DNA of 64,000 bases from an uncultured Pseudomonadales bacterium (GCA_937921865.1 CAKZWF010000024.1:24294-88293); one strand, 5' to 3'; positions 1-9,216 are shown, counted from the stretch's first letter. Notes: a model not told the origin generated them from the letters alone. Translations and numbers: made by a program.

Positions 1-2551
1 TCGCGATCGCTGCTCCCATGGTCTCGAGCCGCGACGGATCTGAAAACCCGAGCGCGTCGTCGATGATCAGCGGTACGCCACCCTGTTTTGAGACGATCTG
101 TGCGGCGGCCAGTCGAGCCAGAATCCCGAGCTGTTCTTTGGCGCCGACACTGAGTGCATCGAAGCTGATGGTTTTACCCTGCAGCGTGCGGGACTCAATG
201 GACCAGTCATCACCAATCGCCACTTCGAATTCACCACCAAAGACCATTGTGCCGAGACGTTCGATGGCTTCTTTGAGCGGGCGGACATACACCGCACGGG
301 CAGCGTCGCGATGGTGGTTCAGGGTTGTCCACAACAGCTGCGCAGCCTGGGCCCGTTGGCGGATGGATTCGAATGCGTCCAGGCTTTCGTCGAATTTGCG
401 TTGCGCGGACTCCGTCTCTTCGAATCTGCCATTGGCCTGAGCCTGTTCGAGGCGATCATTTAGCACCGCCAGACTGGTCTGAGCTTCGCTGAAATCGCTG
501 TTGGCTCTTGCCAGTACCGCTTTAGCGTTTTCAAGTAGATCCTGCGCGACGTCCGGGTTGATGGCGTCAAGGGACGCTGTCAGTTCGCTCATCTGTGCGC
601 TGAGCTTTCGATGCGTTTCAGCAGCGCTGCGGGCGCGTTGTTCGAGCACCTGATCGGGTTGCTCGGCCCGGTTCCGTTCGAGTGACTGCTGCTTTTCGGT
701 CATCGCGGCATCCAGTCCTGCAAGCTCCTGCTGCGCGCTCCGCAGCTGCGCGTCGCGTTGCTGATGCTGGCGGGTGGCCAGTTCGAATTTCTGCTGAGCA
801 TCTTCCAGTGATTGTTCTGCTGAGCTGAGCTGGGCTTTTGTTTCGCTGAGTTTCAACCTCGCCGCTGCCACGCTTTCAGGCAGTTCAGTTGAAGACTGGC
901 GCTGCTGGATATAGCGATCACATTCGGCGAGCAGTGTTGTGACATCCTGGGTGATTTCTTCGCGGCTATCCGAGCGCAGCAGATCGGCTTCGCGGCCTTT
1001 GAGTTGATCAATCATGCGCTGAGCGCCTGCGCGTTGCTGATTCATGGCAACTGCCTGCTCCAGGCTGTTGACCTCGAATTTTGCAGATAAGTCTGCAATC
1101 GTACGTTCGGCATCCTCTGTCTCTTCCGCCAGCTCGGCGACAGACAAAGAAGGGGCAATGCGAATATCTGCGATATCCGGTAGCTTCAGTTCGAGTGCAG
1201 AAGCCACCGAACGTTCTGCAGATTCTGCTTGTTTCAGGGTGAGCGGATCACCGTCAAGTTCTGCGGTAAGGTCTGTTAGCGCAGTGATGGAAACTGTTGT
1301 TGCCGCCGCATCGCGTTTGCCGCGGGCGAGATTCAGCGCTGCTATTGCCTGGCGGAACGCTTCGAGTGCGGCATCATCGACTTTGATTGACGCTGTGGTC
1401 TTCAGGTGGCTTGTCAGCGATTTGCTGACGCTCTCAAGTTCCCGCAGTCGGGTCTGCTCTGCGGACAGCGTCTCGAGATTCGTCAGGTGGGCTTCGTCTG
1501 CCTGGGTCTGATCCAGTGACGCTCGCGCTGAGCGTACCTGGTCTTTGTGCGCTGCGAGAGCGCTGCCGGCTTGTGAGGCCTGAGTTTTCAGTTGCGCAAC
1601 ATCTTCACTGAGTGGCGTCTGGCTGTGGCGCCTGGCTTCCAGCTGAGCTGCGCTTTCCGCGACGCTGGCCAGTATGTCACGGCGGGTTTTCTGCTCGCGT
1701 TCTGCGTTGGTGAGGATAGTCTGTGCATCAGTCAGCTCCTTCTCTTTGGCACTGCGCTGTTCGCTGACTCGGCGCACCGCCTGCCACTCCTCCTCGCGGG
1801 TTTTAAGAACGCTCTCCAGTTCGGGCAACAGGGATTGCAGCCTTTGTACATCGGCAGACTGGCGGTCATGCTCAGCGACGTTGGCTTGAACTTCAACCAG
1901 TCTGGCTGTGGCGGCTTCGAGTTCGGTTTCAGCCTCCAGATATGTCTGTTCTTCGCCGCCAAATTTTTCTCTGCCGGTCTTGAGCGTGTAGTACTTTTCA
2001 TACTCGGTCTGCACGGCTGCGTATAAACTGCCATCTTCGCTCAAGTTCGGATCATCCGAACTTCCAGTACTACCGGCCGCTTCGTCCAGCGCTCTTGCCA
2101 GCCCAGCAGAATTCTGCAGATTCGCCAATCCAACTTTTTCACCCTGGTCGATCAGTAACGCATCCCAGAGTGTCATATCAACACTTTCTTCGAGCACCTG
2201 TTCGACTCTTTCGTGGGCTTCCCGACCAGTGAGCTGTTGCCGGTTCGGTGCCAGAAACTCCAGAGTGGTTTGCGGGGCTTTGTTGTAGGTCTTGGCGTAA
2301 ACGAAGTGGTAGTCGGCGGCTGAAATTTCGACTTCAACACGGCTACCCACATCCTTGTCTACGGGTTTGATCGCTTTGACTTCCCGGCGCTTCGAAGAAT
2401 CCAGCTCCTTAAAGAGCATCTGCAGCGCTTCGACAATTGTCGACTTACCAATTTCGTTTGGCCCTTCGATCAGAGTGACGCTTTGATCGAACTCGATGTC
2501 CCGAGCAGTAACACCTCTCCAGTTTTCCAGTGATAGACGAATCAGCCGCAT
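1..2551 (-). CDS. SbcC/Rad50-like SMC-family ATPase (partial, C-terminal end beyond window)
   Basis: About 850 codons read leftward from an ATG at 2551 to the window edge without a stop, so the last residues are missing. The N-terminus has a Walker A motif GPNEIGKST near residues 30-38. A very long Glu/Gln/Ala/Arg-rich region typical of a coiled coil follows. Close to the edge is a Walker B-like PLIIDDALGFSD. This order (ATP head, coiled coil, ATP head) is the SbcC/Rad50/YhaN plan, used in DNA end processing with a nuclease partner. The start codon overlaps the stop of the upstream nuclease gene by one base (TAATG), implying translational coupling. The exact subfamily (SbcC against YhaN type) is uncertain, and a Rad50 zinc hook was not identified. 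Confidence 0.9.
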   Translation of the reverse strand, partial: MRLIRLSLENWRGVTARDIEFDQSVTLIEGPNEIGKSTIVEALQMLFKELDSSKRREVKAIKPVDKDVGSRVEVEISAADYHFVYAKTYNKAPQTTLEFLAPNRQQLTGREAHERVEQVLEESVDMTLWDALLIDQGEKVGLANLQNSAGLARALDEAAGSTGSSDDPNLSEDGSLYAAVQTEYEKYYTLKTGREKFGGEEQTYLEAETELEAATARLVEVQANVAEHDRQSADVQRLQSLLPELESVLKTREEEWQAVRRVSEQRSAKEKELTDAQTILTNAEREQKTRRDILASVAESAAQLEARRHSQTPLSEDVAQLKTQASQAGSALAAHKDQVRSARASLDQTQADEAHLTNLETLSAEQTRLRELESVSKSLTSHLKTTASIKVDDAALEAFRQAIAALNLARGKRDAAATTVSITALTDLTAELDGDPLTLKQAESAERSVASALELKLPDIADIRIAPSLSVAELAEETEDAERTIADLSAKFEVNSLEQAVAMNQQRAGAQRMIDQLKGREADLLRSDSREEITQDVTTLLAECDRYIQQRQSSTELPESVAAARLKLSETKAQLSSAEQSLEDAQQKFELATRQHQQRDAQLRSAQQELAGLDAAMTEKQQSLERNRAEQPDQVLEQRARSAAETHRKLSAQMSELTASLDAINPDVAQDLLENAKAVLARANSDFSEAQTSLAVLNDRLEQAQANGRFEETESAQRKFDESLDAFESIRQRAQAAQLLWTTLNHHRDAARAVYVRPLKEAIERLGTMVFGGEFEVAIGDDWSIESRTLQGKTISFDALSVGAKEQLGILARLAAAQIVSKQGGVPLIIDDALGFSDPSRLETMGAAIA

Positions 2552-3693
2552 TACCCGTTCTCCCGGCCGCTGAGCCGATAGAAAAGTCTGAGCGCATCCT
2601 GTGCGGTGCGATCTCCGGTCGAGGCTGTTTGCAGCAGTTCGTTCCAGGCTTCCCTGGCGTAACCGGATAACGAAACACTGTCCTGATCCAGCTCATCGGG
2701 CACGATTACCAGGTCGCTGGTGCGTTCCCGCCATTTCAAGCTCGCAAAGAGCTCCGCCTGTGTCTCCATCAACACATCCAGTGCAGCCGCGGTGGCGAGG
2801 TTGATGCTGCCTTCGAAACTCACCTTCACTGCCGTTCGTTCTTTGTCTGGCAATTCGTTCAACCACTGTTCGAACTGATTCAGATCATCGGCGCCGTTCA
2901 TGTTTCGCGCTTCGGCGATGAATGACCAGTGGCCTACATTGAGTTGCTGCACCTGACATTCACCCTGATCTGTGAGCTCAACCAGCAGTGCTTTGTTAGG
3001 GTCGACTTCATCGAATGCAGTTGCAACCGGCGCGCCCGAATACCAGATACGCCCGGACGTGCCCACCTGCGTGACCGAGTGGCGATCACCGAGAGCGAGA
3101 TAGTGGAACTTGTTGGCGGTAATCGCCTGCTCAGCGTTGCTGAGGTCGATGATTTCGGGTCGGGTTTCATCCGGTGACAGGGTGTTGACCTGGCCGTGGG
3201 CGATGGCAACTCGCAGAACACCCGTCGCCGGCTCCAGCTCGCTGGCTAACTCCGCACACAGATCGGAGCTCGGGTGTTTGGTGCGCCAGGGTGCTCCTGC
3301 TATTTCCACGTCCGTTCGTCCGGGTAGTCGGATCGGCGATCGATCTTGAATTACAAATATATGATCATCGGCTTCCGAAAACTCGCGAGTGGCAAAAATC
3401 GATGCGCCGTCTAAAGGATCGTGGTTGCCGGGGAGCAGGAAAACTGGCACCGGCAGTGTGCCAAGTGCATTCAGGGTGCGCATCAGAGTCTGTCTTGAGA
3501 GCTGGTTCGATTCAAAGACATCGCCGGCTACCACGATGAATTCCGCGTCATGTTCGGTTGCCAGTTGTCCAAGGGCGGTAATCGCATCAATGCGCGCCTG
3601 GGCAAAGCGGGCGGTGGCTTCCGGATGGAGGAAAGCCCGCGTCATGCCCAGTTGCCAGTCTGAAGTGTGGATGAAACGGGTACTTGTGGTCAT
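2551..3693 (-). CDS. SbcD/Mre11-like DNA repair exonuclease subunit
   Basis: A 380-residue calcineurin-like metallophosphoesterase. The phosphodiesterase motifs run in order: HTSDWQLG at the N-terminus, GDVFE, GNHDPLD, AHGQ and LGDRHS. These supply the Asp, His and Asn ligands of a dinuclear (usually Mn) centre. In the SbcCD/Mre11-Rad50 family this subunit cuts DNA ends and hairpins under control of the ATPase. The ATPase gene follows directly with a one-base overlap, so the two form an operon and probably a complex. The C-terminal third is less conserved and would contact the ATPase coiled coil. Family assignment is secure; the precise DNA substrate is inferred. Confidence 0.93.
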   Translation of the reverse strand: MTTSTRFIHTSDWQLGMTRAFLHPEATARFAQARIDAITALGQLATEHDAEFIVVAGDVFESNQLSRQTLMRTLNALGTLPVPVFLLPGNHDPLDGASIFATREFSEADDHIFVIQDRSPIRLPGRTDVEIAGAPWRTKHPSSDLCAELASELEPATGVLRVAIAHGQVNTLSPDETRPEIIDLSNAEQAITANKFHYLALGDRHSVTQVGTSGRIWYSGAPVATAFDEVDPNKALLVELTDQGECQVQQLNVGHWSFIAEARNMNGADDLNQFEQWLNELPDKERTAVKVSFEGSINLATAAALDVLMETQAELFASLKWRERTSDLVIVPDELDQDSVSLSGYAREAWNELLQTASTGDRTAQDALRLFYRLSGRENG

Positions 3694-3789
3694 CGGCTGC
3701 CGAAGAAAAATTGGTCAGGTTCTATTCTAGACCCAAGCACCTCAGACCGGGCCGGAATCGGACGGGATTATGGACGGGTTTGCTGGGTG

Positions 3790-4536
3790 TTACAGGTGTT
3801 GGGCTCGAATCTGCGGAATCTCTTCGCTGACGACGGCGGGTCCCTTTTCCAGCAGATCGTGCAGAATTGGTAGATGAACGGGCAGCATGTCCCAGACAGA
3901 TTGGTTGGGTAGCTCGTAGGTTATTGTTTTTACACCGATGTCCCCGGTCCACGAGCCGAATGAACCCGGCGTCGTTTCATTAGCCAGCACGGTTCTTGGC
4001 AAACCGGATCTTGCGGAGAACCATGCGCCGAGATCCGTGTTCTCCGGATCATCTATCAGACCCAGCGGCGAATGTACCGACACCACGTATTCGGGCCTTA
4101 AACGTTCGACTGCCTGCTGCAAAGCCAGCGATTCCGGCTCTGAACAGGGCCTGGGTCCCGGAGAGAGCGTGACTCGACTGTTGGAATCGAAGTTCCAGCT
4201 GTGAGTCACCGGTGCAGCTGTCCAGTTGGTACTGGGAAAATTCCGGTTCAGGTCCACACCGTTGGCGTTGCCTCTGGTACCAAGCTGCACACCGTCCGGA
4301 TTGGCGCACAGAATGACCGCACAGGAACTGGATGGTTGTCGCAGCGAGCGCAGAGCGCGTGACAGCAGCACGGTGCTGTCAGGTTCTTCACCGTGAATAC
4401 CTGCGAAAACGAGAACATCCACGTTGTTGTGTTCCGGCATCCAGATCTGCAGTGGTGTACCGTAGACCGAATAACCATAAATCAAGGGCTTTCCGGTAAG
4501 TGTTCCTCGTTGGCTGATTGATCTCGTCATTGGCAT
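3790..4536 (-). CDS. mpaA: MpaA-like murein peptide amidase (M14 zinc carboxypeptidase)
   Basis: About 248 residues of the M14 carboxypeptidase fold. The zinc ligands appear as HGEE (H48, E51) and a later His in VSVHSP. NPDGVQ and VDLNRNFPS are family signatures, and the C-terminal TYELP supplies the catalytic Glu. MpaA enzymes hydrolyse the gamma-D-Glu-diaminopimelate bond of murein tripeptide during cell-wall recycling. There is no signal peptide, in keeping with a cytoplasmic recycling role. The chosen ATG has a GGGGA Shine-Dalgarno five bases upstream; a GTG codon lies just before it. It follows the PhyH gene by about 24 bases. The symbol is given by family resemblance. Confidence 0.82.
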   Translation of the reverse strand: MPMTRSISQRGTLTGKPLIYGYSVYGTPLQIWMPEHNNVDVLVFAGIHGEEPDSTVLLSRALRSLRQPSSSCAVILCANPDGVQLGTRGNANGVDLNRNFPSTNWTAAPVTHSWNFDSNSRVTLSPGPRPCSEPESLALQQAVERLRPEYVVSVHSPLGLIDDPENTDLGAWFSARSGLPRTVLANETTPGSFGSWTGDIGVKTITYELPNQSVWDMLPVHLPILHDLLEKGPAVVSEEIPQIRAQHL

Positions 4537-4560
4537 CACTGTCCCCGGCCGTGCACAGGG

Positions 4561-5496
4561 TTAATCCATCGGCCGCAGTGTGGTCTGGGTAAACTCGACG
4601 TCAAGATGATCGAAGATGTCGTCCCGATGAACCAGCACCGGCACATCGATTGGCGGCAGCGGTATGCTCTGACCTTCGATGAACGCCCAGTGACCGCGCA
4701 TGCAGGCGCGCGCATCGACATAGCCATTGATGTACAGGCATCTATCCTGATTGCCCTGGTTCATGTCGGAGCCGTGAATTGTATCGACATGCCACAGCGC
4801 AATATCGCCAGGCTCTGCATAGAGCGGTTGCAGATCACTCTCGCAGAATCCCTCGTTTTCCAGATAGCTTCGAGACACCTTGCCGGCGACGAAATTGCCG
4901 TTTCCTGGATGTTCAGATTGCGGGTCGCGCAGGTGGCTGCCAGGCACTACCAGCAGCGCGCCGTTATCCGCTGTCATCGGATCGATGACCGTGGCGGTCT
5001 GGATGTAGCTTTTAGCCAGTTGCCGGAACTCTGCTGCAGGTCGGCGATTGATTCGATCCCGATGAAAACTGACCGCGAAGCTTGATCCCGGCGTTTTCCA
5101 GTGCAGCTGGTTGACGATCTGGCGAATGTTCCGCCCGATCAGCGGCTCAAGAAGCGAGAGCATTCGAGGATCTCGACGCAGTGATTCCAACGCTGGCTCC
5201 TGATAGCTGGGCCACTGCATACCGATCACATTGGTACCGATGTGGGCGTCCTCGTCGACCCAGTAGCCGAGATTGCCTTGACGAAACGATCTGCCGACCT
5301 TCAGACCCCGCAGTTTTGAGCGCTCGGTTGCACTGTGCAGTACTTCCATCTCTTTGGGATTGAATACGTTTCTGACAACTGCATAGCCGTTAGCGTGGAA
5401 GCAGTGCGCGATCGTGTCTGCATCGCGGAGCTTCAGATTCAGCGGATCTGCCGACTGATCTGCCGGCGATTGAATGGAGATCTTTGCCTGGCTCAT
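4561..5496 (-). CDS. phytanoyl-CoA dioxygenase (PhyH) family protein
   Basis: A 311-residue Fe(II)/2-oxoglutarate-dependent oxygenase of the PhyH family. The facial triad is visible: HRD (H145, D147) in VSFHRDR and a distal His (H241) in VDTIHGSD. An Arg near 252 (NQDRCLYING) is placed to bind 2-oxoglutarate. Family members hydroxylate lipids, small metabolites or natural products, so the substrate cannot be read from sequence. It lies upstream of mpaA on the same strand with a short gap and may share its transcript, although no functional link is obvious. No signal peptide is seen. Confidence 0.87.
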   Translation of the reverse strand: MSQAKISIQSPADQSADPLNLKLRDADTIAHCFHANGYAVVRNVFNPKEMEVLHSATERSKLRGLKVGRSFRQGNLGYWVDEDAHIGTNVIGMQWPSYQEPALESLRRDPRMLSLLEPLIGRNIRQIVNQLHWKTPGSSFAVSFHRDRINRRPAAEFRQLAKSYIQTATVIDPMTADNGALLVVPGSHLRDPQSEHPGNGNFVAGKVSRSYLENEGFCESDLQPLYAEPGDIALWHVDTIHGSDMNQGNQDRCLYINGYVDARACMRGHWAFIEGQSIPLPPIDVPVLVHRDDIFDHLDVEFTQTTLRPMD

Positions 5497-5608
5497 CTAC
5501 TTAGCATAACGACCACTGGCGGCGTCAGACTATGTGGGGCTGCCCTGCAGATTGTTGTAATAGTGTAATGCTTTGTGAGCCTCTGGCATCACCTGGCGAA
5601 TCGAGTTT

Positions 5609-6007
5609 CTACTTCGAGTCCACGAACCACGTTGATGCACGCGTGCCGAATAGCAGCATGGTTGCGCCAACGTAGAGCGCGATCGAAACGATTTCGAGCA
5701 GACCGTACAGCGGATAGTGGGTAAATGACTGCAGGGTGGGCAGGCTGGCGAGTGGAATTGCGACGATCAGAATAGCGGCCATCAGCCATCGCGCCCAGTT
5801 GTCACCTTGTCCAACCCGATACAACAGAAAGAAACTTAGAGCGTAGATCGCAAGCTTGGACGCAATCAGGAGATCGGGTGATCGCACTTCGATGTGCCGC
5901 AGCGCGAGCATAACTGCCTGGATTACGCCGATTGCAATGACGGCCATATACAGTCGAATTGCGACGGTTACCTGAGAGGGGCGCTCGGAAAGTTCGCTAC
6001 CAGTCAT
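5609..6007 (-). CDS. small integral membrane protein, four predicted TM helices
   Basis: 132 residues, unrecognised. Four hydrophobic stretches (about residues 16-36, 46-62, 73-90 and 98-120) are separated by short charged loops, which predicts a four-helix inner-membrane protein. A purine-rich GAGAG precedes the ATG. The downstream same-strand PhyH gene starts about 110 bases on, and the L,D-transpeptidase-like gene lies about 40 bases upstream on the same strand, so one transcript could cover them. No catalytic motif is evident. Confidence 0.7.
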   Translation of the reverse strand: MTGSELSERPSQVTVAIRLYMAVIAIGVIQAVMLALRHIEVRSPDLLIASKLAIYALSFFLLYRVGQGDNWARWLMAAILIVAIPLASLPTLQSFTHYPLYGLLEIVSIALYVGATMLLFGTRASTWFVDSK

Positions 6008-6044
6008 CTCTCAACCCGCCGTCTTGCCTGAAATTATCCGGTGC

Positions 6045-6527
6045 CTACTCGCCGCTTGCATCCCGCTGTTCATCCTCATCATCTCGAATAACCACAATGC
6101 GGGTCCCCATCGGCGCCCACTCGAACAACACTTTGGCGTTGTCATCCGTCAGCCCGACGCAACCCATAGACCCTACATCATCAGCACCCAGTACTTTCAG
6201 ATAAGAACGCAGTGGAGCCATCTCTGTGCCATGGATGGCTTTACCATCTTCGCTGAAGAACATCGCATAGGGCATTTCGGCTCCGTAGGCTTTGCTCTCG
6301 TACTTTTCGTGCTTGCGGAAAATCGAGTAGGTCCCCGCCGTCGTCTCTTTGCCGTCTTTGCCGGTCACCACATCGAAGCGGTATTTCTCATCTGCCCCTT
6401 CCAGTGCGACCAGGAACTGACGGTCAATATAGACCCGGATTTCTTTGTCGCCAGCGCTTTCTTGACCATACGCCGGGGATGTCAATATCGCGCTCAGCGC
6501 CAATGTGAATGCTGCACACATCGCCAT
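6045..6527 (-). CDS. secreted L,D-transpeptidase (YkuD)-like protein with atypical active-site motif
   Basis: About 160 residues. A signal peptide (AFTLALSAILTSPAYGQ) leads into a YkuD/ErfK domain carrying AIHGT and then SMGCVGL with the presumptive catalytic Cys. YkuD enzymes form 3-3 peptidoglycan cross-links or attach proteins to the wall. The usual motif is S-H-G-C-x-R; here the residue after Ser is Met and the conserved Arg is Gly, so activity is doubtful or altered. The reading frame extends further upstream without a stop, but an AAGG and the signal peptide favour the ATG at 6527 or the one two codons inside it. An acidic C-terminal tail follows the domain. Confidence 0.8.
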   Translation of the reverse strand: MAMCAAFTLALSAILTSPAYGQESAGDKEIRVYIDRQFLVALEGADEKYRFDVVTGKDGKETTAGTYSIFRKHEKYESKAYGAEMPYAMFFSEDGKAIHGTEMAPLRSYLKVLGADDVGSMGCVGLTDDNAKVLFEWAPMGTRIVVIRDDEDEQRDASGE

Positions 6528-6741
6528 TCGCCTTAGAAACGTCGAGCATCCAATCACCGCGCAGTTACCTCCATCCATCGTCTTCGTCAGCAGATCAGCC
6601 AGGCCTAAAGCACGACCCCTGAGATATCGGAGCATACTCGGCAAATGGGCAGCTCGCCAGATACAGGCGCTGGCGATTGGTGGCGAATTCCTCCTTTGGG
6701 CCATCCACTGTCAGCAAAAGGTGTGTGCTAATCTGCCGCCG

Positions 6742-7650
6742 ATGTCGTTATCTATTAACAAAGAAGTCTTTATTACCTGCGCGGTCACCGGATCAGGTGC
6801 CACAGCGGAGCGCAGCCCTCATGTTCCGCGCAGTCCGAAGCAGATTGCAGATGCGGCTATAGAAGCAGCAGAAGCCGGAGCCGCCGTGGTGCATTGTCAC
6901 GTTCGCGATCCGGAAACGGGTGCACCATCCAGAGACCCTATTCTATATCGGGAGCTTACTGAACACGTCCGCGCCGCGAATACCGATGTGATTTTGAACC
7001 TGACATCCGGTATGGGCGGGGATCTGATCTTGGGCTCGGTCGAACAACCGCTGCCACCTGCCGCCAGCACAGATATGGCTGGTGCCAGTGAGCGCATGCA
7101 ACCCATCGCCGACTGCCTGCCGGAAATCTGCACGCTGGACTGCGGCACGATGAATTTTGCCGAAGCCGATTATGTGATGACCAACACTCCAGGCATGCTC
7201 AGGGCCATGGGTCAGATGATCGCGGGTCTTGGTGTGCAGGCAGAAATCGAAGCGTTTGATACCGGTCATCTATGGTTTGCCAAACAGCTGGTGAGCGAAG
7301 GAATCCTGCCGCCTCCGGTACTGGTGCAGCTGTGTATGGGCGTACCCTGGGGTGCACCCGATGATCTGAATACGTTGCTGGCGATGGTCAACAACGTTCC
7401 GGACGGCTGGCACTGGTCGGCGTTCAGCCTGGGTCAGAATCAGATGCCCTACGTTGCCGCAGCCGTGCTCGCGGGTGGCAATGTTCGTGTTGGCCTGGAA
7501 GACAACCTGTTTCTTGAGCGGGGTGTGCTTGCCACCAATGCACAGCTTGTTGAGCACGCGGTGAAAATCATCGAACAGCTCGGCGCAGGCGTTGTGGGTC
7601 CGGAGCAGGTGCGGCGGCGCTTGGGACTGACTAAACGGTCACCGCGCTAG
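6742..7650 (+). CDS. beta-keto acid cleavage enzyme (BKACE, DUF849); probable dehydrocarnitine cleavage
   Basis: 302 residues, the normal length for the BKACE (Kce) family. It shows the family's zinc ligands: HCH in VVHCHVRDP (H51, H53) and E253 in VGLEDNLF. BKACEs condense a beta-keto acid with acetyl-CoA, releasing acetoacetate and a new acyl-CoA. Four bases downstream is an L-carnitine dehydrogenase-like gene whose product, 3-dehydrocarnitine, is a known BKACE substrate giving betainyl-CoA. The pair therefore suggests conversion of carnitine toward glycine betaine. The ATG at 6742 was chosen because BKACE homology begins there, although the frame is open for another 79 codons upstream. Substrate assignment is inference from context. 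Confidence 0.88.
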   Translation: MSLSINKEVFITCAVTGSGATAERSPHVPRSPKQIADAAIEAAEAGAAVVHCHVRDPETGAPSRDPILYRELTEHVRAANTDVILNLTSGMGGDLILGSVEQPLPPAASTDMAGASERMQPIADCLPEICTLDCGTMNFAEADYVMTNTPGMLRAMGQMIAGLGVQAEIEAFDTGHLWFAKQLVSEGILPPPVLVQLCMGVPWGAPDDLNTLLAMVNNVPDGWHWSAFSLGQNQMPYVAAAVLAGGNVRVGLEDNLFLERGVLATNAQLVEHAVKIIEQLGAGVVGPEQVRRRLGLTKRSPR

Positions 7651-7654
7651 GAAG

Positions 7655-8641
7655 ATGCAGGCGGCAATTTTAGGTGCTGGTGTGATTGGTTGTGGCTGGG
7701 CGGCTCGTTTTCTGCTGCACGGCTGGGATGTGATTGTCTATGATGCTGATCCTGCTGCACCTGGGCGAATGAGCCAAACACTCGATCAGGCAAGGTTTTC
7801 TCTGACGCAGCTGTATGACGCTGAATTGCCAAGTGAAGGTCAGCTTAATCACGCTGCATCGGTCACTGAGGCCGTAGCGAATGCCGATTGGATTCAGGAA
7901 AGCATCCCGGAATTGTTGAGCATAAAACGTGACCTGTATCTGGCGATCCAGGATGCATTGCCTGCCGGTACGCCATTGGCATCCTCCACGTCCGGTTTCA
8001 AACCGACCGACCTGGCATCGGATCTCTCATGCGCAGACCAGATGCTGGTGTGTCATCCATTCAATCCGGTCTATCTGCTGCCGGTGGTGGAAGTTGTTGC
8101 GGGACAGCGCACACACCAGCAGACAGTAAACAAAGCCATCGAAATACTCACCGACATCGGCATGAAACCAGTCACCGTGCGTCGAGAGATCGATGCCCAC
8201 ATTGCCGATCGCCTGCTGGAAGCTTTATGGCGTGAGGCCTTGTGGCTGGTGGCTGACGACGTTGCTACCACTCAGGAGATCGATGAGGTCATGCGCAACG
8301 GCTTTGGTCTGCGCTGGGCGCAAATGGGTTTGTTCGAGACCTATCGCATCGCCGGTGGCGACGCGGGTATGCAGCACTTCCTTGCTCAGTTTGGACCCGC
8401 ATTGGCGTGGCCGTGGAGCAAACTTACGGACGTTCCCGAGTTGACTGCAGAGCTGGTCGATAAAATTGCCGCTCAGTCGGACGCTCAATCAGGACACCTC
8501 AGCATTGCCGAGCTGGAGCGGCAGCGGGATAAGAATCTGGTGGCGATTATTCGAGCCCTTAAAGACACCAACAGTGGCGCCGGTGAGCATGTCAACGCTG
8601 TGGAGGCGATGTTGCACAACGGTCGCGCTGATCGCAGCTGA
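7655..8641 (+). CDS. L-carnitine dehydrogenase-like 3-hydroxyacyl-CoA dehydrogenase family protein
   Basis: 328 residues. An N-terminal Rossmann motif GAGVIGCGWA (residues 7-16) binds NAD. The 3-hydroxyacyl-CoA dehydrogenase signature CHPFNPVYLLPVVEV follows mid-protein, then a helical C-terminal domain. The NPVYLLP form and overall length match L-carnitine dehydrogenase, which oxidises L-carnitine to 3-dehydrocarnitine. It lies four bases after the BKACE gene and is almost certainly co-translated. Many relatives carry a fused C-terminal thioesterase that releases betaine from betainyl-CoA; this protein ends without one, so that step must be encoded elsewhere. Confidence 0.87.
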   Translation: MQAAILGAGVIGCGWAARFLLHGWDVIVYDADPAAPGRMSQTLDQARFSLTQLYDAELPSEGQLNHAASVTEAVANADWIQESIPELLSIKRDLYLAIQDALPAGTPLASSTSGFKPTDLASDLSCADQMLVCHPFNPVYLLPVVEVVAGQRTHQQTVNKAIEILTDIGMKPVTVRREIDAHIADRLLEALWREALWLVADDVATTQEIDEVMRNGFGLRWAQMGLFETYRIAGGDAGMQHFLAQFGPALAWPWSKLTDVPELTAELVDKIAAQSDAQSGHLSIAELERQRDKNLVAIIRALKDTNSGAGEHVNAVEAMLHNGRADRS

Positions 8642-8703
8642 GTATTCTGGCGATTTAGGGCAAAGCTGTTGATTGCCGCGGTGGCCACTTATGGTACGAG
8701 TTC

Positions 8704-8993
8704 ATGACCGCAGCGCAAGACATCGAGAATTTTGACGCAGTACAGTTTGATCCGGCAGATCCCGTGCAGACACCGCGAGGTGTCAACGTTGCCGATGAAA
8801 CCCTCGCAGCTGCGCAAACGCTGACCGACGCTGGTATTGCCCTCGATGCCCCGTTGGGTGAAATTCAGTACGCCGAACGCAATGGTCAGAAGATTCCGAT
8901 TCCCGATGGTGAAGGTTGGGGGGGATGTTCAGTATGATTGTGACCAAGCTTGAGCCGGATCCGAATCTGCGTCGGCTTCGATTGACCCGGTGA
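8704..8993 (+). pseudogene. remnant of a penicillin acylase (S45) family gene
   Basis: A translated stretch reading FDPADPVQTPRGVNV and later DAPLGEIQYAERNGQKIPI resembles the late part of N-terminal-nucleophile acylases (penicillin, aculeacin and acyl-homoserine lactone acylases). The first frame ends at 8937 just after a run of seven G at about 8927. The next frame continues plausibly as GMFSMIVTKLEPDP to a stop at 8993, so a frameshift lies at the G tract. The several hundred upstream residues of such enzymes, including the catalytic Ser, are absent, as is the extreme C-terminus. It is best read as a deletion-decayed gene. Recognition is from memory of the family, so confidence is moderate. 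Confidence 0.55.
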
Positions 8994-9216
8994 TGCCTGG
9001 CGGTGCAGCGCCTGCGCTGGAGCGGTATTACTCGGCGTTTCGCGGCGCCTTATATTGCACTGCGAGCTGGTTTGTTGGGGAGGGTTTGTGGCGCAGCAGA
9101 ATAGCGTCGATGGCGGTGCGAAAATCTGAAGAGATCGACATCGGATTCCTTACCTGGTTCGAGAACCACTCGCTTGAGGAGGCGAGCGAAGGTTTAAGCC
9201 TGCTATCACCTGTTGC

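Noticed and set aside
1044..2034. Frames of 100-155 residues inside the first 2.5 kb
   Set aside because: They are antisense or out-of-frame readings of the SbcC-like coiled-coil gene, whose Walker A and B motifs are clear in the minus frame.
5085..5568. Plus-strand frames antisense to the PhyH gene
   Set aside because: They are shadows of a gene with a complete catalytic triad on the minus strand.
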